Shown in pieces: positions 48,141-56,484 of a stretch of 64,000 nt of DNA. This stretch comes from Cunninghamia lanceolata. Lineage: Eukaryota > Streptophyta > Pinopsida > Cupressales > Cupressaceae. Each line of letters opens with the position of its first letter. Position 1 is the stretch's first letter. The notes under the pieces were generated by a model, which had not been told where the DNA came from, searched no databases, and worked only from the letters and a program-made list of their open reading frames with translations. The DNA lies in NCBI GenBank assembly GCA_027924645.1, contig BSBN01000860.1:124001-188000 (forward strand). The letters are read 5' to 3'. Both the position numbers and the translations under genes were made by a program.

Positions 48141-48977
48141 ACTTGCCACCAAAGAAAACAACAAAATTCAAATGATTCAAGTGATGTGATCACATTCATC
48201 TATAGTGTTCTAATTCTGTCTAAGTAAATCATCATGATCTTTGAATGATAAAATTTCATTATGGTGATAAAGCTAACAAAGGATCAGGTGTGTGCAGATG
48301 ATTAATTATCCTCATCTTGAAAGTAAGTTGAAAACATAAGTAACTGGTGTTAAACTACATAGTTGGAGATCATCCCTCATAGCCAACCTGGATAGAGCCT
48401 TGCTGCCAGCAGGTGTCTATAACCCCGGCAAGGTTATCTATACAATCTCCCTAAGTAGAGCCCCACTGCCAGCAGGCGTCCATAGCCCCGGTAGAGTTAC
48501 TTAGATGGCCTAATTTTATTTCGTTTCTGATTTTCCTTTAAAAATTTAAATTTGATATCATCATGTCTGCTCATTTGTACAAGGTGTAGTCACTTGCAGC
48601 TTTAGGTTGGAGATTGTATTGGTAGCAAGGGAGTCCCTTTAGATTTTTCACTTAACACCTATACTCATATCTTCAGCAAACCCAAGGCTGTTAGGTGTTT
48701 CATTGTGTTTGATTCACTTTGGACAAGAAAAAGTACCCTGATGAAAAGACATCATAAACCTGATCATGAGTATTTACCAGAATGAATTACAATCTATATC
48801 TAAATCTGATCTCATCACTTGAATCCTAACAATTTAGTTATTTTCTTAGGTGATGAAGTGCATCATCCTGACTTACCAGAACAAGGTCCCAACCAACAAA
48901 CAACAACAACAACAAGCAAACTGTACAAACAACTATACAAATATACAATATGATACACAAGACTGCCATGAAGTCAC
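48141..48977 (-). other. 3' non-coding region of the Tat-like element
   Basis: Between the pol stop and the 3' LTR. It contains two 42-bp imperfect copies, 48395-48436 and 48458-48499, sharing CTGCCAGCAG and CCCCGG. The first can form a hairpin (CCTTGC at 48398-48403 with GCAAGG at 48428-48433). A weak purine-rich tract (TTTGGTGGCAAGT on the minus strand) abuts the LTR. No extra gene is seen. Confidence 0.6.
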
Positions 48978-50987
48978 TCAGGCCTGGAAATAATGTTTGA
49001 GGAACTGTCCATTAACTGGCAACGGGACATCCTCACCTGTCAGGTTCTTAAGCCTATAAGTGTTGTCTCCTAAAATTTCAGAAATCTGAAAGGGACCTAT
49101 CCATAGTCTATCGAACTTACCATGATCACCTTTCCTTTCATGGGCTTTATCCCACATCAGGACTAAATCTGATATCCTGAAAGCTTTAATTCTGGCTCTC
49201 TTGTCAAACCAGCGTTTGACAACAGCCTGATGTTTTGCAAATTGGTCAATTGCTTGGCTTCGTTTTTCTTCCAGATGCATCAACTGAAGCAACCTGACTT
49301 CTTGTTTATTATCTATGCCTAGATAGTCTTGGGCAAACTGCAGAGTAGGAATTTTCAAGTTTACAGGGAGGATAGGATCTACCCCATATACTAGCTGGAA
49401 AGGTGAGTTTCCTAATGCAATTTTCATTCTAGTTCTGTCTACCCATAAGGCATACTTCAGAAATGAGTTCCATTCCCTGGGATTTTTCTCTATCAATTTT
49501 CTTATGATACTCAGTAAATTCTTATTGGTGGATTCTGCTAATCCATTTCCCTGGGGATAGTAATTGGATGAGAACTTAAGTATGATCCCATGATCAAAAG
49601 CCCAACTTGACAATTTAGTGGAAATGAAGGCAGAACCATTATCACTTACCAATGCATAAGGAGTTCCATACCTGGTGACAATGTTGCTTTCCAGAAATTT
49701 AATGACATCATCAGCAGTACAAGTTTTGCTGCTGATAGCCTCAGTCCATCTGGTACAATAATCAGTAATTGTTAGGACATACCTCTGGCCTGAAGAAGAC
49801 GGAGGATTGATTGGTCCTATGAAATCCATGCCCCATTGTGCAAATGGGCGCTCCTCCATCACTGGCTGCAATGGTTGTGCAGCATACTTTTCTCTGTTGG
49901 CAGCAACCTGGCAAACATGACAACATTTAACATGATCAGCTGTGTCTTTAAAAATTGTAGGCCAGTAATATCCTGCTCTGAGGATTGCATGTGTGGTGGC
50001 CAACGCTGATCCGTGGGCAGTTCCAAACTTGTCATGTAGCTCTGTCAGAACTTTATTGGCTTCTGATTTCTCTAAGCATCTCAGGTATATCCCTTCATAA
50101 TTCTTTTTAAACAGGGCTCCTCCCTTCATCATATATTTCTGGGATCTCATCTTCAAGGCTCTTCTCTGTGAAGCCTGCATCCTCAAAGGACATCTTCCAG
50201 TGATCAGGATGTGCCTGATGTCTGAATACCATTCTTTATTGTCTTTCTCATCTATCACATACTGTTGACTGATGATGTTTGGATCAGTTTCAGATATCAT
50301 CTGGCTCAGAGCCTGTCCTCTTACTAGCTTCATGGGTGTGATCTCCATGTCATATTCTTGTAGTACCGTAATCCATTTGGCCCTTTTTTCACCAGGTTCA
50401 CTCTGCATAAGCAGCATCTTTACTGTTGCATCTGGTACCACAGCAATCACTTTGCTCCTCAGTATATAATGTCTGAACTTTTTTACTGCTCTGACTAATG
50501 CAAGAGCCTGTCTTTCAACATCTACATATCTCAACTCGGCATCCCTGAAAGGACAGCTCATGAAGGCAATTGGTTTCTCTTCTTTATCTTCATTTCTTTG
50601 AGTTAACACTGCTGCAGAAGTATGTTCTGAAGCAAATGAGTAGATGTAGAAATCTTTTGTATAATCTGGACTAATGAGGACAGGAGCATCCGAAATGGCC
50701 TTCTTTATATCTTCAAAAGCAGCTCTGGCTTCTGGTGTCCAGTCAATTTGTGCATCTTTTTTCAACATGGCATTCAGTGGTCTGACAATCTCAGCAAAGC
50801 CAGTGATGAACTTCCTCACAAAATTTATCTTACCAAAATAAGATTTAAGCTCCTTTTTGCTTCCTGGAAGTGGTAATTTCATAATAGATTCCACCCTGTC
50901 AGGATCAATGATAATCCCATCTTCTGTGATCAGGTGGCCTAGTAACTTTCCTGTTGTGACCCCGAATATGCACTTCTTGGGATTCAA
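48978..50987 (-). CDS. Tat-like Pol, C-terminal part: RT end, Gypsy RNase H, integrase
   Basis: Open for about 669 codons. It starts inside the RT connection (NPKKCIFGVTTGKLLGHL). The first codon shown by automatic calling is TTG, so this is a frameshifted continuation and not an independent start. Gypsy RNase H follows (residues about 85-215), but its first Asp position reads SFASEH and its last GQALSQ, so the catalytic set looks lost. Integrase has His-His-Cys-Cys (GYYWPTIF to CCHVCQ, about 335-365), then WGMDFIGP (Asp), LVSDNGSAF (Asp) and NGLAESTNKN (Glu), all intact. The C-terminal domain ends PVNGQFLKHYF. No chromodomain is present, in contrast to the chromoviruses nearby. Confidence 0.9.
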   Translation of the reverse strand: MNPKKCIFGVTTGKLLGHLITEDGIIIDPDRVESIMKLPLPGSKKELKSYFGKINFVRKFITGFAEIVRPLNAMLKKDAQIDWTPEARAAFEDIKKAISDAPVLISPDYTKDFYIYSFASEHTSAAVLTQRNEDKEEKPIAFMSCPFRDAELRYVDVERQALALVRAVKKFRHYILRSKVIAVVPDATVKMLLMQSEPGEKRAKWITVLQEYDMEITPMKLVRGQALSQMISETDPNIISQQYVIDEKDNKEWYSDIRHILITGRCPLRMQASQRRALKMRSQKYMMKGGALFKKNYEGIYLRCLEKSEANKVLTELHDKFGTAHGSALATTHAILRAGYYWPTIFKDTADHVKCCHVCQVAANREKYAAQPLQPVMEERPFAQWGMDFIGPINPPSSSGQRYVLTITDYCTRWTEAISSKTCTADDVIKFLESNIVTRYGTPYALVSDNGSAFISTKLSSWAFDHGIILKFSSNYYPQGNGLAESTNKNLLSIIRKLIEKNPREWNSFLKYALWVDRTRMKIALGNSPFQLVYGVDPILPVNLKIPTLQFAQDYLGIDNKQEVRLLQLMHLEEKRSQAIDQFAKHQAVVKRWFDKRARIKAFRISDLVLMWDKAHERKGDHGKFDRLWIGPFQISEILGDNTYRLKNLTGEDVPLPVNGQFLKHYFQA

Positions 50988-53900
50988 AGATATTCCATAT
51001 TCTTCACACTTCTGAGATCAGCAACATGATTTCCCCTTTCTTTGGAGAACACTGTCAGGTCATCCATGTAGATGACTATACATTTTCCTATTAAGCCTCT
51101 GAAGGCTATGTCCATTACTCGCTGGAATGTAGCTCCAGCATTTATCAATCCAAACGGCATACGTCTATATGCAAATATCCCCCATTTTGTGGTGAAGGCA
51201 GTCTTTAATCTGTCAATTTTATCAACCATCACTTGGTTGTATCCTGAAAAACCGTCCAAGAAGGACATCATCTTGGCTCCATTTACCATCTGCAGAACCT
51301 CATCCAAAGAGGGCAAAGGATAATTATCCTTTTCTGATGCTCTGTTCAGGTTCCTGAAATCCACACACAATCTGATGTCCCCATTCTTCTTCCTGACTGG
51401 TACCAGATTTGCCACCCAAGTGGAGTGCCTTACCGGAAATATTATCCGTGCATTTAACAATTTCTTGACCTCTTCAAGGATGATGGGCTCAAGCAGAGCA
51501 TTGACTGGCCTCTGCTTCTGTCTGAAAGGTTTTGCATCTGGCTTGAGGGGTATAGTATGAGTTATGACAGAAGTGTCATACGTCTTCAGCTCGTCATAAG
51601 TCCATGCAATTACATGTATATAATCCTTAAGGGCTTGAGTTATTCCATCTAACTCTTCAGGTGTACAAACCTTACCCAACAAGACATTCTTCTTGTCATC
51701 AGCTTGTCCAATATTCACCTGTGAATATTGACCTCCATCTGCCTTAGGCAGATCCTTATGCTTGAGCATATTATCCAGATCAAAGGCTCTTTCTAATTCA
51801 ATCATACCTTTGGGAATTGTGTTGCCAGGCAACTCTAAAATCTCATCTTCTTCCCAGACATGATCTTCCATACCATTTTCATCTATGATCTGAGCTTCAA
51901 ATACATCTCTGTTTGATATGAAGTCCAGGATGTGCTGATCATCATCAAACACTTGGAGATTAGTCACATTGTCAGGTACCGAAGGTACTGACACCAATTC
52001 TACTGCAAATCTCTTCAGACCAGATATAGACAGTGGTTCCAGCGTACTGGCGGCCTGAGCAAGTGCATCTGCCCTTTGGTTCTGTTCTCTTGGCACGTGA
52101 ACGATGTTGAAGGCATCAAAGTCTTCAATCAGGTCCCACACACGATGTCTGTAATTTGACAGCTTTCTGTAGTTACAAGAGTAAATTCCCCTTACTTGTC
52201 TTACAACTAGTTCTGAATCTCCAAAGACATGCAGGATCTTCACCTTCTTCTTATGGGCAAACAACAGTCCATGAATCAGAGCTTCATACTCTGTGACATT
52301 ATTAGTGCAGGGGAACTGTAATCTGTAAGCTGCTAAATGGGATTTCCCTGATGGATCAGTAAGGTCAATCCCTACTCCAGAACCTTGCTTAGATTTGGAT
52401 CCATCAAACCTCAGGATCCAAGGCTTATCTTCAGCGGGACATTTATTTGAACTTTCCTTTTTCTTTGCAGCTCTGGCTGCTGCTCCGCCTGATATCCACC
52501 TTAACTTAGGTGTGTCATCTTCAAGCTTCTTCTTTCCTTTATCTGATGAGCCTGATGGCTTTTCTGTTTTCTCTTCAATCCTAGCAGGAGGATGATGTTC
52601 AGCACATACAACTGCATGCTTCTTCAAAATGTGCAAGCACAGTGAGCAAGTGGTTTCTGAGTGAGGCGCCTCATGCAGCCTACACCAACTTTTGATTAAA
52701 ACCTCCTGGGGAGATCTACACTGTTGTGTCATTTTTTTTATTTCTTTGACCAGAAATTCTTCGAACTTCGTCAGGTCACTGCCTTTATCCTCATCAGACA
52801 ACTCGTAATCCGGTTCCATGAAGCAATCACTACCAGGAGTGATCTTTTCCTTTCTCACATCATTTGTCTGATTGGACACCAGGATCTCTTCTGTTTTTCG
52901 GATATGATCCTCATCAGGATCCGTCGACTCTTCTGTTCCTGCAGAAGACAAATAAAAATTAGTATCATCATCATCATCAGATGTAGCACTCACCTCAGAA
53001 TATGATGATGATGCTTCACTATACGTCTGCTCCAGCATGATCATGTCCAAGCATGGTTCGCAAGTCTTTTCCGAGTGTACCTCGCCATGTAGTCTGCACC
53101 ATCCGTCGATCAAAATATCATTAGCAGGTATATTTAATAAATGACAACGTTTTATCTGAGTAGATAAATGCATCTGAAAATCCCTGAAGCGATCTATTTC
53201 ATTCTCATTATCCGGATCATTATTAAGTTCTACGACTGGCATATCCTCATGATAATCATCATCATGATGATGATGAACATCAAGCATCAGGACCTCTTCT
53301 ATTTGGACAGTTTGCGGCCTGATGTGATAAACTCCAGGTTCTACGTTTACATACATGATCTCATTTGTTCTGTTATATTCCGTGATCATATGTTTCATCC
53401 TAGGCTCAGCATCAATCCTGATCTGATTAGGTATACCTTTCCATGGCAACCACATGTGACTGAAGTCTGTGGACATGTATCCGTTAAGCGTTTTAGACCA
53501 GTCCCGGCTAAGCAACATCCCATATGTATCAGGTATGTCAACTACCTGAATGTCAATGTAATACTGGATCCTAGGATCAGACGCTAGCTGCATGTGAATA
53601 TGAGTGAGTTCTCCTACGACACTTACTTCTGTCTTGTCCAGTTGAGTGACCTTCTTTAATGATTTAGCAGGATGCAGTCCTAATGCGTTGCATATTGACA
53701 AAGGCATAACATTAGTTGAGGCTCCTGAATCAACTAAACAGTTGTGCAAATTCTTACTGAACATTCTTATGGTGAGGAGAAACGGTGGTGATTCAGTTTT
53801 ATCTCTGTACAAGGTCATGTGAGAGGTTTCAGCAGCTTGGACTGTGGCTGACACTTTGGGCTTGACAGTGCTATCTTTAGCAGTATGGTCTCTGCTATCG

Positions 53901-55969
53901 GATTGACTCGAAAGGTGATTATCCTCTTTGGAAGCAGGATCATCCAGCGACTTCATGAATGCCCTTTTGATGGCAGGAGTTTTCAGTAACTCAGATAGGG
54001 ACAGGCTGATCTTGATTTTCTTCATTTCATCAGCCAAATAGCTGACTAACCTGTCGGATTCATGAGGTGTACCTGCGACTTTTGTTACTGTGTTTTGAGG
54101 AGACAAGTACTGAGCATTCACCTTAGGGAACCCAGGGTTATTGCTAGCCTTAGGATCAGGAGGTGTGTTGAAGTTATTTGGAGGTAGAGATGATGTCAAT
54201 GGACCGGCAGGTCTGTTGGCATTACTCCTCAGATTATAATTGTGCTTACCAGGGTATTGCTGCTGGTATGCATGTACTTCCTCATGCTCTCTTGTAGGTT
54301 CATTTTCATCCTCAAAAGGGAAGACATAATTTGCTTCAAAGGTTAAGGCAGATTCTTCACAGGTCTGATTATAATCCTGATGAGGCTGATTAGTGTAGGT
54401 TTCCAGCACAAAAGCTGAGTCATATCCACAAGGAACTATTTCATTTCCTTCTGCCTGAGGTGGATTTCCAGAAGTATTAGACACTTCAGTCTGAAAGATG
54501 CTGGCAACAATCCTAAACTGTGGACAATCTAATTCTGCATGTGCATTGGTATTGTGAATCCTGCACCAATTGGTAAGGGCTGCTTCAGCAAGATTGACTC
54601 TAGTAGTCTGTTTGGCTTCACCAGGAGGCTGATTGTCTAGGGGTGATGGTAATGAACCATTATTTGGCCTGGAGTTCCACACTCTGGGCTGCCTAGGAGG
54701 ATTATTGTTATTTGCAGCACTACTGTTGAAGTTATTGTGGTATCCTCTGTCAGGGTAATTTGGTCTGTCATTGGAATAACTCCTATTCTGACCTGACTGT
54801 GAATAAAACCCTTGGTTTCTCAAGTGTGTTACTTCTGTGGTGAGCTTTCTCAACTGAGCAGACATTTCTTTGATTTCCTCTTTCTCCTCTTGAGCTTTGG
54901 CCACTACATTTTCAGGCTGAGGCTGGAAAAAGGAAGATCCATGGTTATTATGAGATAGATCTGTACCCTGAGGTGTCTGAGTATGTGCAGGATATTGTGG
55001 CAATTGGCCATTTCCATTAGGAGGAGGCATGATACTCAATGGAGGTACTTGCAAAGGTGCAGGCATGATTGCTGGGGGCATCACTGCTCCATTTGGATAT
55101 TGTGCAGGATATTGCGAAGGATAAGCTGCAGGATACTGTGCTGGATATTGTGACTGCATGCCAGGCAAAGCAGGGAATGCTATATTTGGAGTAGGAGCAG
55201 GTATCAGCTGTTGATTTACCTTGATAGCTTCTTGAAAAGCTCCTGTCAATGTGGTGATCGCAGGATGTGTTCTCCTGATGAACATGGCGGTTAATGGATC
55301 CAGGGCTGAATAATAAATACTTCTGGCAGCATCATCAGCCACCACATATGGGGTAACTAGCTTGGACAACATTTTCTGGAACCTAGCATTGAAATTTGCA
55401 ATAGGTTCATGCTCCAATCTCTTAATTGTGGCAAACAGGTGGTAATTCATGGATGGATCAATAGGGACCTTGAATCTGTTAAGAAAGGCCTTCTCTAAGA
55501 CAGCCCACGAACCTACAGAAGATTGACCAAGACTGATGAACCAATTATAGGCCTCTTCCCCTAAGGAAAAAGGGAATAATCTGCACACCACATCCTGATG
55601 CTCTATTCTGGCTCTGCAGCAAGCTTCTTTAAACGTCCTGATATGATCATCCGCATCCTGATAAGGATGGTATTTTGGACAAAGCTTGTCCGGATACTTT
55701 GGTAACTCATGATACGCAGTAAAGGTCAATGGTGATTCTGCTGCAAAGAACGACATTGCAACCTGAGGGGGCTGAACTGGTGGTGCAGTTGGCTGAGGTT
55801 GGACTAAAGGTATACCCTGAGGTTGAACAGAAGGTGTCACGGGTATACCTGAAGGTATTTGCAAACCAACAGGAGTTATAGGGGGAGGTCCTGGTGAAGC
55901 TCTGGACGTACTAGACTCTGGAGTATGGTGAACATCTACAGTCCTAGGTCTAAAACCTCTGACAGGCAA
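50984..55969 (-). CDS. Tat-like Gag-Pol, N-terminal part: gag, protease, Cys-His modules, archaeal-type RNase H, RT
   Basis: Open for 1661 codons; residue numbers count from 55969. Gag core about 72-230 (WFISLGQSSVGSW, LEKAFLNRF), a Pro/Gln-rich linker, a Cys-His motif 468-482 (CRIHNTNAHAELDC). Protease NCLVDSGAS at about 745-751. Two related modules WCRLH-x3-HSE-x-TC-x2-C at about 957-973 and 1095-1111, separated by acidic Ser-rich sequence. An RNase H of archaeal type at about 1183-1310 with FDGS, TEYEAL, GDSEL and RADALA, all four acidic residues kept. RT ends with MPFGLINAGATF and YMDD (51059-51070). The codon at 55969 is TTG and the first in-frame ATG is at 55756. The frame is open upstream to about 56020, where ATA at 56008-56006 sits at the likely original start. 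A deletion in RT closes the frame at 50984. Confidence 0.92.
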   Translation of the reverse strand: MPVRGFRPRTVDVHHTPESSTSRASPGPPPITPVGLQIPSGIPVTPSVQPQGIPLVQPQPTAPPVQPPQVAMSFFAAESPLTFTAYHELPKYPDKLCPKYHPYQDADDHIRTFKEACCRARIEHQDVVCRLFPFSLGEEAYNWFISLGQSSVGSWAVLEKAFLNRFKVPIDPSMNYHLFATIKRLEHEPIANFNARFQKMLSKLVTPYVVADDAARSIYYSALDPLTAMFIRRTHPAITTLTGAFQEAIKVNQQLIPAPTPNIAFPALPGMQSQYPAQYPAAYPSQYPAQYPNGAVMPPAIMPAPLQVPPLSIMPPPNGNGQLPQYPAHTQTPQGTDLSHNNHGSSFFQPQPENVVAKAQEEKEEIKEMSAQLRKLTTEVTHLRNQGFYSQSGQNRSYSNDRPNYPDRGYHNNFNSSAANNNNPPRQPRVWNSRPNNGSLPSPLDNQPPGEAKQTTRVNLAEAALTNWCRIHNTNAHAELDCPQFRIVASIFQTEVSNTSGNPPQAEGNEIVPCGYDSAFVLETYTNQPHQDYNQTCEESALTFEANYVFPFEDENEPTREHEEVHAYQQQYPGKHNYNLRSNANRPAGPLTSSLPPNNFNTPPDPKASNNPGFPKVNAQYLSPQNTVTKVAGTPHESDRLVSYLADEMKKIKISLSLSELLKTPAIKRAFMKSLDDPASKEDNHLSSQSDSRDHTAKDSTVKPKVSATVQAAETSHMTLYRDKTESPPFLLTIRMFSKNLHNCLVDSGASTNVMPLSICNALGLHPAKSLKKVTQLDKTEVSVVGELTHIHMQLASDPRIQYYIDIQVVDIPDTYGMLLSRDWSKTLNGYMSTDFSHMWLPWKGIPNQIRIDAEPRMKHMITEYNRTNEIMYVNVEPGVYHIRPQTVQIEEVLMLDVHHHHDDDYHEDMPVVELNNDPDNENEIDRFRDFQMHLSTQIKRCHLLNIPANDILIDGWCRLHGEVHSEKTCEPCLDMIMLEQTYSEASSSYSEVSATSDDDDDTNFYLSSAGTEESTDPDEDHIRKTEEILVSNQTNDVRKEKITPGSDCFMEPDYELSDEDKGSDLTKFEEFLVKEIKKMTQQCRSPQEVLIKSWCRLHEAPHSETTCSLCLHILKKHAVVCAEHHPPARIEEKTEKPSGSSDKGKKKLEDDTPKLRWISGGAAARAAKKKESSNKCPAEDKPWILRFDGSKSKQGSGVGIDLTDPSGKSHLAAYRLQFPCTNNVTEYEALIHGLLFAHKKKVKILHVFGDSELVVRQVRGIYSCNYRKLSNYRHRVWDLIEDFDAFNIVHVPREQNQRADALAQAASTLEPLSISGLKRFAVELVSVPSVPDNVTNLQVFDDDQHILDFISNRDVFEAQIIDENGMEDHVWEEDEILELPGNTIPKGMIELERAFDLDNMLKHKDLPKADGGQYSQVNIGQADDKKNVLLGKVCTPEELDGITQALKDYIHVIAWTYDELKTYDTSVITHTIPLKPDAKPFRQKQRPVNALLEPIILEEVKKLLNARIIFPVRHSTWVANLVPVRKKNGDIRLCVDFRNLNRASEKDNYPLPSLDEVLQMVNGAKMMSFLDGFSGYNQVMVDKIDRLKTAFTTKWGIFAYRRMPFGLINAGATFQRVMDIAFRGLIGKCIVIYMDDLTVFSKERGNHVADLRSVKNMEYL
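52637..53101 (-). other. Duplicated Cys-His module between protease and RNase H
   Basis: The copies are at 53051-53101 and 52637-52687. Both read WCRLH, three residues, HSE, one residue, TC, two residues, C. Each is preceded by an amphipathic stretch and an LI-x2 lead. The spacing of Cys and His residues suggests zinc binding. A simpler relative (WCRIH-x4-HAELDC) ends gag at 54524-54568. Confidence 0.7.
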
Positions 55970-56484
55970 TTCTTCGAAAATTTCACTATGTCTAGACCTG
56001 GTATTTATCCTGTGAGCCAGGATTTCTCAATTTGGAGGCCAATTAGCTGAAACTTTGCAAATATTGGCTGGATTCCACCGGACGAGGTGATATTTGCGGT
56101 CAACTTGCAAATCAGACTGAATATTTACGCGATATTTGCGAAGATACTGCAAATATGACAGGATATTGGGATATTCCAACCAGTAGCACCAGATCTCACG
56201 TGTCTAAGGCTCAAATTCTCAAAGCTTGAACAAATTTATGCATCTTTGGCCGATATTTAGTGAATCAAAAGAAATCTACTGTAAAGCTTGCAATATTTAT
56301 GTGAGATTTGGAAATCTTTACACAGAATGTGCAAATACAAACTTGTCGCAGCAAATATTTATGCAATTTGATGAAATTCACAAATGATCCGAAGTTACCT
56401 TACTCTGAGCATCATCAAACCTGAAAGTACTGATGATGAACGTGATCTTCCGGAGACTCAGGCCCTCCTTCTAGCGCCAATTTA
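55970..56484 (-). other. 5' leader and primer-binding site of the Tat-like element
   Basis: On the minus strand the LTR ends CCAACA at 56485. Four bases later TGGCGCTAGAAGGAG (plus about 56466-56480) starts with TGG, as a primer-binding site does. It is not the initiator-Met type seen in the other elements. I do not name the tRNA. The gag frame stays open into this leader to about 56020. Confidence 0.6.

Noticed and set aside
50984..50987. Programmed frameshift between the two Tat-like frames
   Set aside because: Conserved residues appear to be missing at the join, so a deletion explains the shift without recoding.
52395..53587. Plus-strand frames opposite the Tat-like polyprotein
   Set aside because: Shadows of the long minus-strand coding frame.
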